Below are positions 54,570 to 63,373 of a stretch of DNA of 64,000 bases, piece by piece. The stretch lies in NCBI RefSeq assembly GCF_002993285.1, contig NZ_CP027433.1, positions 248,001 through 312,000 on the forward strand, given 5' to 3'. The DNA comes from Gordonia iterans (lineage in GTDB: Bacteria; Actinomycetota; Actinomycetes; Mycobacteriales; Mycobacteriaceae). Every line of letters begins with the position of its first letter. The first letter of the stretch is position 1. The position numbers and the translations under genes were made by a program. The notes under the pieces were generated by a model that saw nothing but the letters and a program-made list of their open reading frames with translations, was not told where the DNA came from and did not search any database.

Positions 54570-55555
54570 TGTTCGGCCGCCTCCTCGCGAAGTCGCCGAT
54601 CGACGGCTTCGTCCTCTCCATCATGCTCGCGGTGGTGGTCGCCGCCTTCCTGCCCGCGCGCGGCGCCTTCGCCGAAGTGCTCGACTACCTCGTCATCGCC
54701 CTGATCGCGGTGCTGTTCTTTCTGTACGGAACCCGCCTGCACCCCCGCGAAGCCCTCGAGGGTCTGACGCACTGGCGACTGCACCTGACCATCCTCGCGT
54801 TCACGTTCGTGCTGTTCCCGATCGTCGGTGTGCTCTTGGCGCCGCTGCTCAGCCGGATCATCGGTGACGATCTGTCGGCGGGCATGCTGTACCTGACGCT
54901 GGTGCCGTCGACCGTGCAGTCGTCGATCGCCTTCACCTCGATCGCCCGCGGCAACGTGCCCGGAGCCATCGTGAGCGCGTCGACGTCGAACCTGCTCGGT
55001 GTCTTCCTGACCCCGCTACTGGTGGTCTGGCTGATGTCGACCGACAGCGGCGCCCAGTTCGACGCCTCGTCGATCACCAAGATCATGCTGCAGATCCTGC
55101 TGCCGTTCATCCTCGGACAGCTCGCGCGCCCGTGGATCGCTCCGCTGCTGGCGCGCTACGCCGAGCCGACCAAGTACGTCGACCGCGGCGCCATCGTGCT
55201 GGTGGTCTACGTCGCCTTCAGCGAGGGCGTTCGTCAGGGTCTCTGGTCGCAGGTCGACGTGTGGCAGGTGATCATCATGACGGCCATCGCGACCGCGCTG
55301 GTGATCGCTATGCTGCTGCTGTCCGGCTGGCTTCCCCGGCGCCTGGGATTCGACCGGGCGGACAGCATCGCGATCCAGTTCTGCGGCACCAAGAAGTCGC
55401 TGGCCACCGGACTCCCGATGGCGACGGTGCTGTTCGCCGGGCCGTCGGTCGGCCTGATCGTGCTGCCGCTGATGATCTTCCACCAGGTGCAACTGATCCT
55501 CTGTTCGTGGCTGGCGACACGATATGCGCGGCAGAGCGCAGAAGAAGGGGCCTGA
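54569..55555 (+). CDS. SBF-like bile acid:sodium symporter family transporter
   Basis: 328 residues, about nine or ten membrane segments. LVPSTVQSSIAFTSIARGNVPGAI and IQFCGTKKSLATGLPMATVLF are the conserved crossover regions of the SBF-like (YfeH/P7) group. Probably sodium-coupled organic-anion or precursor transport; substrate unknown. ATG overlaps the SdpI stop. Confidence 0.88.
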   Translation: MFGRLLAKSPIDGFVLSIMLAVVVAAFLPARGAFAEVLDYLVIALIAVLFFLYGTRLHPREALEGLTHWRLHLTILAFTFVLFPIVGVLLAPLLSRIIGDDLSAGMLYLTLVPSTVQSSIAFTSIARGNVPGAIVSASTSNLLGVFLTPLLVVWLMSTDSGAQFDASSITKIMLQILLPFILGQLARPWIAPLLARYAEPTKYVDRGAIVLVVYVAFSEGVRQGLWSQVDVWQVIIMTAIATALVIAMLLLSGWLPRRLGFDRADSIAIQFCGTKKSLATGLPMATVLFAGPSVGLIVLPLMIFHQVQLILCSWLATRYARQSAEEGA

Positions 55556-55595
55556 GACCCTGTCGCGCAGGCGTGGCCTGTGCCACCCTGGATCC

Positions 55596-56417
55596 ATGGG
55601 GACACAGCGGCTCGACGACGTCGTCGTCGTGGTCACCGGCGGCGCCGCCGGAATCGGCAGGCAGATCGCGGCCCGCTGCGCGTGGGCGGGTGCGCACGTG
55701 GCGATCGGCGACCGTGACGCGCAGGCCGCCGCGGCCACCGCCGACGAGCTCGGCGAGACGGTGCGCGCCTACCCGCTCGACGTGACCGACGAATCATCGT
55801 ACACGTCCTTCGTCGACGCGGTGACGCACGACCTCGGGCCGATCGACGTGCTGGTGAACAATGCCGGTGTGATGTGGGTCGGCCCGTTCGACACCGAGCC
55901 GCCGAAGGCCTCGGAGGCCATGTTCGCGGTGAACGTCCTCGGCGTGATCCGCGGTGTCCGTTTGATCGCGCCCGCCATGCGCGCCCGCGGCGGCGGACAC
56001 ATCGTCACCATCGCCTCCGCCGCGTCCAAGCTGGCGCCTCCCGGGGAATCGACCTATGCGGCGAGCAAACACGCCGTGCTCGGTTACCTGACCGGGGTAC
56101 GCGAAGAACTCCGGGGGAGCGGGGTAGACGTGTCGGTGATCCTGCCCGGCGTGGTCGACACCGCCCTGGCCAGGGGGACCGACACCGGTGCGGCCCGGCT
56201 CCTGAGCCCGGACGAGGTGGCCGCCGCCGTGGTCGGAGTGATCGGGAAACCGCGCTTCATCACCACGATCCCCTCGTATATCGGTCCGCTGGTGGCGGTG
56301 GGCGGCCTGCTCCCGCAGCGACTTCGCGACGCGGTGCTGCGCCGCGCCGTCCCCGATCAGGTGGCGGCTTCGGCGAAAGCGGATCGCAGCGACTACGAGA
56401 AGCGCGCGCTGGACTGA
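55596..56417 (+). CDS. short-chain dehydrogenase/reductase
   Basis: 273 residues from ATG 55596. VVVVTGGAAGIGRQIAAR, NNAGVMWVGPF, Ser in TIASAASKL and Y-x-x-x-K in YAASKHAVLGY. The C-terminal extension (PSYIGPLVAVGGLLPQRLRDAV) with a hydrophobic stretch is typical of actinobacterial SDRs acting on lipids. Converges on the DedA gene 7 bp away. Confidence 0.88.
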   Translation: MGTQRLDDVVVVVTGGAAGIGRQIAARCAWAGAHVAIGDRDAQAAAATADELGETVRAYPLDVTDESSYTSFVDAVTHDLGPIDVLVNNAGVMWVGPFDTEPPKASEAMFAVNVLGVIRGVRLIAPAMRARGGGHIVTIASAASKLAPPGESTYAASKHAVLGYLTGVREELRGSGVDVSVILPGVVDTALARGTDTGAARLLSPDEVAAAVVGVIGKPRFITTIPSYIGPLVAVGGLLPQRLRDAVLRRAVPDQVAASAKADRSDYEKRALD

Positions 56418-56424
56418 GACCTCC

Positions 56425-57078
56425 TCAGGCCGCCGAATCGCTCTGGGCGGACGCCTTCTCCTCCTGCCGGTGCAGCCGCCAGCGCCCGAGGGCGCGCAGC
56501 ACGACGGTACCGACGCCGACGGCCACCAGCACGATCACCAGGATGCCGATCAACTCGACCCCGGCCGTCGCACCGAGGACGTACGCCAGCACCAGCACCG
56601 AGGCCGACCAGGTGGTGCCGCCGACGAACGTCGCGAGCGCGTAGGTGCGAAGCTCGACGCGCGAGAGTCCGGCAGCCACCGGGACCAGGGTCCGCACGTA
56701 GCCGATCCAGCGGCCGATCGGGACCGCCACCCAGACGTTCTCCCGGACGCGATCCTCGGCCTTGAGCCAGTGATCCTCGCCGAACTTGCGGCCCGCCCAC
56801 GACTGCATGATGCGGGGACCCGTGCGTTCTCCCAGGTAGTAGCCGGTGAGGTCGCCGCTCAACGCCGCCAGCGAGGCGCAGACGGCCAGCACCACGATGT
56901 TCGGCTGTCCGATCGCCGCCGCGACTCCCGCGGCGATCAGCGTCGCCTCGCTCGGCAGGATCAGGCCGCACACCAGAACGGCGACTTCCAGGTAGACGAC
57001 GATGATGACCGTCAGGTACACCGCCCACGGGGGCGCGAGGTCGATGACGCCTGTCAGCCAGTGCGAGATCTCCGTCAT
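56425..57078 (-). CDS. DedA-family membrane protein
   Basis: 217 residues from ATG 57078. EVAVLVCGLILPSEATLIAAG, GDLTGYYLGERTGP, and the Arg/Gly-rich VPIGRWIGYVRTLVPVAAGLS are DedA (VTT) signatures; DedA proteins are lipid scramblases (UptA/DedA act on undecaprenyl phosphate or PE). Only 2 bp separate it from the yqgE stop, so they share a transcript. The upstream open frame is shadow of yqgE. Confidence 0.9.
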   Translation of the reverse strand: MTEISHWLTGVIDLAPPWAVYLTVIIVVYLEVAVLVCGLILPSEATLIAAGVAAAIGQPNIVVLAVCASLAALSGDLTGYYLGERTGPRIMQSWAGRKFGEDHWLKAEDRVRENVWVAVPIGRWIGYVRTLVPVAAGLSRVELRTYALATFVGGTTWSASVLVLAYVLGATAGVELIGILVIVLVAVGVGTVVLRALGRWRLHRQEEKASAQSDSAA

Positions 57079-57080
57079 GG

Positions 57081-57668
57081 TCAGTTGGTGAGGGGATCGG
57101 CGGGGTACGTCGCGAGCAGCGGAAGCGGCCACTGCTGGCGGCGAAGCACCTCGTGCCAGACGTCGACGGTGGCGGGCGCGAGCAGGTCGGAGGGCAGACC
57201 GCTCGCGATCAGCCAGCTGCCGTCGGCCAGTTCGTCGTCGAGCTGACCGGCATCCCACCCCGCGTAACCGGCGAAGATCCGCACCCCGGACAGGACCGGC
57301 TCGAGCTCCTCGGGGTCGGCGTCGAGGTCGACCATGCACACTCGGCCGGTCACCTGGTGGAGCTTCGGCTCGGTGCTGACGTCGACACCGGTCTTGGCCA
57401 CACCCAGGCAGACCGCGGATTCGGTGGACACCGGCCCGCCGATGAACACCGCGCGCGGGGAGGCGGCCAGGTCGGCCCACTGGGGGAGGATGTTGAAGAC
57501 GGCGGCCTGGCTCATCCGGTTCAGGACCACCCCCAATGTCCCGTTCTGATCGTGCTCGATCACGTAGATCACCGCCCGTGCGAAGGTCGGGCCGGTCAGC
57601 GACGTCGATGCGATCAACAGTGATCCGGGCCCGACCCTCGCCGGGTCGCGGAAGTCATGGTCGGCCAC
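57081..57668 (-). CDS. yqgE: YqgE/AlgH family protein (Rv0038-like)
   Basis: 195 residues from GTG 57668. LIASTSLTGPTFARAVIYVIEHDQNGTLGVVLNR, FIGGPVSTESAVCLG, and VRIFAGYAGWDAGQLDDEL are the conserved blocks of UPF0301. Cytoplasmic; function unclear. In mycobacteria (Rv0038) it lies next to the Rv0037c MFS gene, as here. Confidence 0.93.
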   Translation of the reverse strand: MADHDFRDPARVGPGSLLIASTSLTGPTFARAVIYVIEHDQNGTLGVVLNRMSQAAVFNILPQWADLAASPRAVFIGGPVSTESAVCLGVAKTGVDVSTEPKLHQVTGRVCMVDLDADPEELEPVLSGVRIFAGYAGWDAGQLDDELADGSWLIASGLPSDLLAPATVDVWHEVLRRQQWPLPLLATYPADPLTN

Positions 57669-57740
57669 CGCTCAATCATGGCACAGGCTGCACCGATCGT
57701 CTCAGCGCGCCGACCAGCGGACCGGCGGTAATGTCGACAG

Positions 57741-59081
57741 GTGAGGTTCGTTCGGTCGCTGAGTCATTCGCCAGGACTCTGGCGTCTGCTCTTCGTGCGC
57801 CTGACCAGCCAGCTCAGCGACGGCGCCTTCCAGGCCGCGCTGGCCTTTTCGATCCTGTTCAATCCCGATCGGCACACCGATCCGATGGCCGTAGCCGCCG
57901 GCTTCGCGGTCCTGCTCCTTCCGTACTCGGTGATCGGCCCGTTCGCCGGCGCCCTGCTCGACCACTGGGACCGCCGGCGCGTCCTGGTCTGGGTCAACGT
58001 ACTGCGGGCCCTCGCCATCGCCCTGGTCGCGCTGGCGATGGGCAGCGGCGCCCCCGAGGCCGTCGTCCTGGTGGCGGCGCTGATGGTGACCGGGTGCAGC
58101 CGCTTCGTCGCATCAGGCCTGTCGGCATCGCTGCCGCACGTCGCTCCGCGGGAGGTGCTGATCGAGATGAACGCCTTCTTCACGACGCTCGGAGCGGGCC
58201 TGCTCGCGGTCGGCACGCTGATCTCGGTGGGGCTCCGCTCGATCTTCGGTTCCGGTGACGCCGGCTCGGCGGCCACCCTGCTGGCGGGGTCGGCGATCGC
58301 GCTGCTCTCGGCGGCGCTCGCGGCCGGATTCTCCCGCCGCTTCCTCGGCCCCGACGTCCCCGACGACCTCGGCCACAATGCGCTGTACGCCGTCGCGCAC
58401 GGTTTCGGTCACGGACTGCGGGCGGCCGCGTCCACCCGCACAGTCGCCACCGTGCTCGCCGCGATCGGCGTGCACCGATTCGTGTTCGGCATCAACACCC
58501 TCATGCTCCTGCTGATCGTCCGTGCCACGGACCTGGGACCCATCCGCGGGCACGACGTCGGCGCGCTCGCCGTGATCGGTGCCGGCGTCGCCCTCGGCGC
58601 ACTGACGGCCGCCTTCACCACACCGCTACTGGTGCACCGGATGGGTCGGCGCTGGACCATCGTCGGTGCGATGGTCTTGGCGCTGGCCGCCCAACTGGTG
58701 CTGCTCGACATCGGCTGGGTGAACATCTGCGTGAGCGCCGTCGCTCTCGGCCTGGCCGGGCAGACCGTCAAACTCTGCGGCGACCTCGCGATGCAGGCCG
58801 ACATCTCCGACACCTACCGCGGTCAGGTGTTCGCAGTGCAGGACGCGTTGTTCAACACGGCGTTCGTGGGGGCGATGGTCATGGCCGCAGCCGTACTGCC
58901 CCTCGACGGCGTCTCGCCGGGCCTGGTTCTGGTCGGGGCCGCGCTGTACCTGGTTGCCGCCGTCGCGGTCTGGCACCGGCACCCGCGCGGCGTCGCCGTC
59001 TCCGCGCCGATGGCGTCGTCCGACACGATCGTGTCGGTGGCCGCAGCCGAACGCGCCGACCGGGCAGGTCGGCACCGCTGA
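57741..59081 (+). CDS. MFS transporter (Rv0037c-like)
   Basis: 446 residues from GTG 57741, about twelve membrane segments. LTSQLSDGAFQAALAFSILF and a motif A-like DHWDRRRVLVWVN. Unlike drug exporters it has a charged C-terminal tail. Substrate unknown. Divergent from yqgE with a 72-bp gap, the same relation as Rv0037c/Rv0038. Confidence 0.88.
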   Translation: MRFVRSLSHSPGLWRLLFVRLTSQLSDGAFQAALAFSILFNPDRHTDPMAVAAGFAVLLLPYSVIGPFAGALLDHWDRRRVLVWVNVLRALAIALVALAMGSGAPEAVVLVAALMVTGCSRFVASGLSASLPHVAPREVLIEMNAFFTTLGAGLLAVGTLISVGLRSIFGSGDAGSAATLLAGSAIALLSAALAAGFSRRFLGPDVPDDLGHNALYAVAHGFGHGLRAAASTRTVATVLAAIGVHRFVFGINTLMLLLIVRATDLGPIRGHDVGALAVIGAGVALGALTAAFTTPLLVHRMGRRWTIVGAMVLALAAQLVLLDIGWVNICVSAVALGLAGQTVKLCGDLAMQADISDTYRGQVFAVQDALFNTAFVGAMVMAAAVLPLDGVSPGLVLVGAALYLVAAVAVWHRHPRGVAVSAPMASSDTIVSVAAAERADRAGRHR

Positions 59082-59207
59082 GCACCGGACGACACCGGAC
59101 GTATACGGGGCGCCGCCGGCAATGTTCCCTCGGCGGCGGTCAGAAGGACGGCGTCGTCCGGTGCCGACGCCTCGTCATCACGGGCCGTTCGGCATCCGGT
59201 CCGCTCG

Positions 59208-59600
59208 TCACTCGACCACTCGGTCGGCGTGCCCGTCGCCGTCGGTGTCCTCCAGGACCTGATCGGTCTTCCCGTCCCCGTCGACGTCGATCTCCAGTCT
59301 GCCGAGACCGGCCGGGCCGGCATCGTCGCGAGGGCTGCCGACGAGCCGGATCTCCCAGACCCCCGCCCCGCCGTCGGCGAAGGCGGTCTCGGGAACGCCG
59401 TCGTCGTCCAGGTCCAGCACCGCGCGGTCGGCGACGCCGTCGCCGTCGCTGTCCCACATCGCATCGTCGGTGCGGCCGTCGCCGTCGAAGTCCAGGGCCA
59501 CCGCGTCGAGCGTCCCGTCGCCGTCCAGGTCCAGACCGGCGGGAGAGTGCCAGGTCGACAGCTCGCCGTCGCCGGTGCCGAAGAAATATTCGAGGTCCAT
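59208..59600 (-). CDS. small protein built of calcium-type DxDGDG repeats
   Basis: 130 residues with no signal peptide. Repeats: DLDGDGTLD, DFDGDGRTDD, DSDGDGVAD, DLDDDGVPE, DVDGDGKTD, DTDGDGHAD, about six loops like thrombospondin type-3 or dockerin calcium sites. Strongly acidic. Small proteins of this kind occur in Gordonia and relatives (I recall DUF6802 as one such family); export and function are unknown. Confidence 0.65.
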   Translation of the reverse strand: MDLEYFFGTGDGELSTWHSPAGLDLDGDGTLDAVALDFDGDGRTDDAMWDSDGDGVADRAVLDLDDDGVPETAFADGGAGVWEIRLVGSPRDDAGPAGLGRLEIDVDGDGKTDQVLEDTDGDGHADRVVE

Positions 59601-59697
59601 ACAGGTTCGACGCAGCCCGAGGGCGCCCGGTTCCGCGACACGCCGGTCGAGCCACGCGAGCCGGCGCTCGACCAGCGAACTGCGGCTGCCGCAGAGG

Positions 59698-60789
59698 CTA
59701 GTAGCCCATCGTGCGGATGGCGGACGCGAGGGCGTCGAGCTCCGATCGGCGCACGTCCAGATGCGGGGAGATCCGCAGGACCGACTGCTCGTTCATCAGG
59801 GGAGCGCGCCAGGAGTCCGCACACGTCACCAGGATGCCGAGCTCACGCAGCTTGCGCTGCGCGGCGCGCACGTCGCTGGGCTGCCAGCCCGGCGGCGGCG
59901 CGAGGGTGACCAGGGCCGACGGCTCCTCGATCGGCTCCACCACCTCCCACGACCCGATGCCGTCCAGGCGCTCCCGGGTGATCTGCCCGATCCTCGCCAA
60001 CTCGCGGAACACGCGCTGCTGCCCGATCTCGAGCAGCTCGGCCACGGCCTGCCCCAGCCCCAGGCCCCCGGCGGGGAACGCCTCCGACGACTCGATCTCG
60101 ACCGTGCGGATCGCGTCGGCCCGGACCGCGATGAAACCCACCCCGCGCGGTCCGGTCAGCCACTTACGGGAGGTGCCGTACACGATGTCCGCGCCGGTCA
60201 CGGTCGGGACGTGTCCGACGGCCTGCGCCATGTCGACCACCACCGGGACGCCGGCGTAGTGCGCCACCTCCACGATCTCCGGGACCGGCTGCACCACTCC
60301 GCCGCCCGAGCCGATCTGGCAGACGTGGATGAAGTCGGGCTGCTCGAACTGCAGCATGTTCTCCAGCGCATCGACGTCGACGTGCCCGTAGACGTCCGCC
60401 GCCGGCATCGTGCGCACCGCAAGTCCGCGGCGCTCGAACTCGTCGAGGTTCGGGCCGAACTCGTTGGTGGCGACCCACACCGTCGAGGCGACCGGCAGGT
60501 TCCAGCTGTTCAGCAGCGCACGCAGGCAGGCCCGGGCGCTGTCGCGGTAGCTGAGCTCGTCCGGGGTGTGCCCGATGAGGGACGCGAGGGCGCGGCGGTC
60601 CCTCGCGAAGACCTCCTTCTGCTCCCGCACGGCCACGTACGAGCCCCGCTCGGCTTCGCGCCATAGGTGCGCGGTGAGGGTGTCGATGGTCGCCCGGGAA
60701 GCGCGGCCTGCCGAGGCCGCGTCCAGGTGCGCGATCGTCGGCTCGATGCGAACCGCATGCCACTGTTCCCCCAGATCGCTGCAGTACAT
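59698..60789 (-). CDS. class V aminotransferase-fold PLP enzyme
   Basis: 363 residues from ATG 60789. LDAASAGRASRATIDTLTAH at the start, VVVDMAQAVGHVP (PLP-contact Asp), and GTSRKWLTGPRGVGF with the Schiff-base Lys. The overall sequence resembles the EgtE/cysteine-desulfurase-like group, but egtA-D are not nearby, so ergothioneine synthesis is only one option. It follows pcnA by 5 bp on the same strand, so it may be co-transcribed. Confidence 0.82.
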   Translation of the reverse strand: MYCSDLGEQWHAVRIEPTIAHLDAASAGRASRATIDTLTAHLWREAERGSYVAVREQKEVFARDRRALASLIGHTPDELSYRDSARACLRALLNSWNLPVASTVWVATNEFGPNLDEFERRGLAVRTMPAADVYGHVDVDALENMLQFEQPDFIHVCQIGSGGGVVQPVPEIVEVAHYAGVPVVVDMAQAVGHVPTVTGADIVYGTSRKWLTGPRGVGFIAVRADAIRTVEIESSEAFPAGGLGLGQAVAELLEIGQQRVFRELARIGQITRERLDGIGSWEVVEPIEEPSALVTLAPPPGWQPSDVRAAQRKLRELGILVTCADSWRAPLMNEQSVLRISPHLDVRRSELDALASAIRTMGY

Positions 60790-60794
60790 ACCGG

Positions 60795-62321
60795 TCAATC
60801 TAGTCGACGTCGGCTCGGGCCGGATGTGCGCTGCGCCCACCACTGCAGGAGGGCCGCTTCGGCCTCCTCGCGGCTCAGCGGCCCCGAATCCAGACGCAGT
60901 TCCTTGAGGTACTTCCACGCCTGCCCGACCTCCGGACCCGGCGACAGCCCGAGCAGCTCCATGATCGCGTTGCCGTCCAGGTCGGGGCGGATCCGGTCGA
61001 GGTCCTCTGCCTCCTGCAGCGCGGCGATGCGCTTCTCCAGGTCGTCGTAGGTCTCCTGCAGCTTCCGGGCACGACGACGGTTCCGCGTCGTGCAGTCGGC
61101 GCGCACCAACTTGTGCAGCCGGTCGAGCAGCGGCCCGGCGTCGGTGACGTACCTCCGCACCGCCGAGTCGCTCCACCGGCCCTCGCCGTATCCGTGGAAC
61201 CGCAGGTGCAGAAAGACCAGCTGCGCGACGTCCTCCACGCGCGCCTTGGAGAACTTGAGCGCGCGCAGTCGCTTGCGGGTCATCTTGGCGCCGACCACCT
61301 CGTGGTGGTGAAAGCTGACGCCGCCGCCCTCCTCGAACCTACGGGTGGCGGGCTTCCCGATGTCGTGCAGAAGTGCCGCCCAGCGCAGCACCGGGTCGGG
61401 GCCGTCGGTCTCCAGGTCGATCGCCTGGCGCAGCACAGTCAGGGAATGCTGGTACACGTCCTTGTGCTGATGGTGCTCGTCGATCGTGAGCTTCATCCCC
61501 GGGATCTCGGGGATGATCCGATCGGCCAGACCCGTCTCCACCAGCAGGTCGACCGCCTCGATCGGGTGCTCGCCGCAGATCAGTTTGTCCAGCTCCACCT
61601 GGATGCGTTCGGCGGTGATCCGCTCGATCTCACCGGCCATCGCGGTGATCGCGGCGACGGTGCGCGGCGACAGCTCGAATCCGAGCTGGGAGACGAACCG
61701 GATGCCGCGCAGCATGCGCAACGGATCGTCCCCGAAGGAGTCCTCCGGCGCCGCCGGAGTGTCGATGACCCCGGCCAGCAGGTCGTCCATGCCGTCGAGG
61801 GGATCGCAGAACTCCTGCGAGCCGTCGGCGGCCAGCTTCACCGCCATGGCGTTGATGCGGAAGTCCCGGCGGATCAGGTCGTCTTCGAGGGTGTCGCCGA
61901 AGGTGACCTGCGGATTCCGCGAGACGCGGTCGTAGACATCGGCGCGGAAGGTGGTGACTTCCACCGTGTGGCCGCTCTTCGCCGCGCTGACGGTGCCGAA
62001 CTCGATGCCGGTGTCCCACACCGTGCCGGCCCACTCCCGCAGGATTTCGGCGATCACCTCCGGCCGCGCGTCGGTGGTGAAGTCGAGGTCGTTGCCGAGG
62101 CGGCCGAGCACAGCGTCGCGCACGCTGCCGCCGACCAGGTACAACTCGTGGCCCCGCTCGGCGAAACGCTGTGCGACCGGCGTCAGGACGTCACCCAGAT
62201 CGCGGAGGCCGACGGCCGCGGCGGCGAGGAGCCGCACCCGCCGTTCGGCCCGGGCCTGCGCGGTCGAAGCGACATCGGTGTTGTCGGCGCCGGCGCGGTA
62301 CGCCCCGAGACGATCGGTCAT
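60795..62321 (-). CDS. pcnA: CCA tRNA nucleotidyltransferase
   Basis: 508 residues from ATG 62321. Class II nucleotidyltransferase core: LVGGSVRDAVLG, DLDFTTDA with the catalytic Asp pair, RRDFRINAMA, and DDPLRMLRGIRF. An HD domain follows (LLHDIGKPATR). It adds or repairs the 3' CCA of tRNA. Orthologue of Rv3907c; the divergent NUDIX gene matches Rv3908. Confidence 0.95.
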   Translation of the reverse strand: MTDRLGAYRAGADNTDVASTAQARAERRVRLLAAAAVGLRDLGDVLTPVAQRFAERGHELYLVGGSVRDAVLGRLGNDLDFTTDARPEVIAEILREWAGTVWDTGIEFGTVSAAKSGHTVEVTTFRADVYDRVSRNPQVTFGDTLEDDLIRRDFRINAMAVKLAADGSQEFCDPLDGMDDLLAGVIDTPAAPEDSFGDDPLRMLRGIRFVSQLGFELSPRTVAAITAMAGEIERITAERIQVELDKLICGEHPIEAVDLLVETGLADRIIPEIPGMKLTIDEHHQHKDVYQHSLTVLRQAIDLETDGPDPVLRWAALLHDIGKPATRRFEEGGGVSFHHHEVVGAKMTRKRLRALKFSKARVEDVAQLVFLHLRFHGYGEGRWSDSAVRRYVTDAGPLLDRLHKLVRADCTTRNRRRARKLQETYDDLEKRIAALQEAEDLDRIRPDLDGNAIMELLGLSPGPEVGQAWKYLKELRLDSGPLSREEAEAALLQWWAQRTSGPSRRRLD

Positions 62322-62404
62322 GAGAAACCAGCCTACCGAGGCCGCGGGGTGCGCCGACCGACTGCCTGAGCTAACAGCGGGTAACAAGCGGATAGAGTCG
62401 TGGT

Positions 62405-63373
62405 GTGTCTGCTGAGTCGCCAGTGAGCCGACCGGACGTCGCCAACGACGGTCCGGCCTCCGGCGACCCGCAAAGCCCGCGCCCCCGGCGCCGCCGCGGC
62501 CGACGACGTGGCCGTCGCCGCGGCAAGAACGGCGGTCAACAGCAGAATCCCCAGGCGGCGGCCGCCGGGAAGGACGGTGCGCCCGGCGCCGATCGACCCC
62601 GCGAAGGCCAGCCGGCGGCCGGCCCGAAACCGTCAGACCTGGTGAAACCGCGCCGCAAGCAACAGGCGGGGACCCCGGCGGCGATGCCGCAGACCCGGCG
62701 CCGTTCGTCCGGCTCCGCCGCGGCGCCGAGTCCGGGTTCCGGCCCGCGCCTGCGCACGGTGCGCGAGACCTCGGCGGGCGGCCTGGTGCTCACCAATCTC
62801 GACGAGCCGTACGACCAGCTCAAGGCGGTGCTGATCGGACGGATCGACCGCCGGGGCCGCATGATGTGGTCGCTGCCGAAGGGGCACATCGAGACCGGCG
62901 AGACCGCCGAGCAGACGGCGATCCGGGAGATCTCGGAGGAGACCGGCATCACGGGCAGCGTCGTCGCGCCGCTGGGCAAGATCGACTACTGGTTCGTCAG
63001 CGAGGGCCGGCGCATCCACAAGACCGTGCACCATTTCCTGCTCCGCTGCACCGGAGGCGAACTCTCCGATGCCGATTACGAAGTCAGCGCGGTGGCGTGG
63101 GTGCCGTTACCGGAGTTGCCGCGCCGGCTCACGTACTCTGACGAGCGACGGCTCGCCCGCACCGCGGAGGCGGTGATCGCCGAGCTCCGCAGCGACCCCG
63201 CTCGGCTGGCGCAGTCCGAAGCCGAGGCCAACCGGACCGAGCCGAACGACTATGAGAAAGCCGCAGCCGCCCGCAACCAGCGTCGAAACGAGCCGACGCC
63301 CGCGAAGCCTCGACGGCGGCGCCGACGACCGCGGCGCGGCGGCACGGCGACCCGTACCGACGGTGCGAACTGA
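62405..63373 (+). CDS. mutT4: NUDIX hydrolase (MutT4-like)
   Basis: 322 residues from GTG 62405. A long, basic, Pro/Gln-rich disordered N-terminus (1-110) precedes the NUDIX domain with [23 protein letters not shown], a complete Nudix box (first 20 of its residues quoted with the rest following). C-terminus again highly basic. Hydrolyses nucleoside diphosphate derivatives; the Rv3908 relation is by synteny and likeness. Its end overlaps the next gene. Confidence 0.9.
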   Translation: MSAESPVSRPDVANDGPASGDPQSPRPRRRRGRRRGRRRGKNGGQQQNPQAAAAGKDGAPGADRPREGQPAAGPKPSDLVKPRRKQQAGTPAAMPQTRRRSSGSAAAPSPGSGPRLRTVRETSAGGLVLTNLDEPYDQLKAVLIGRIDRRGRMMWSLPKGHIETGETAEQTAIREISEETGITGSVVAPLGKIDYWFVSEGRRIHKTVHHFLLRCTGGELSDADYEVSAVAWVPLPELPRRLTYSDERRLARTAEAVIAELRSDPARLAQSEAEANRTEPNDYEKAAAARNQRRNEPTPAKPRRRRRRPRRGGTATRTDGAN

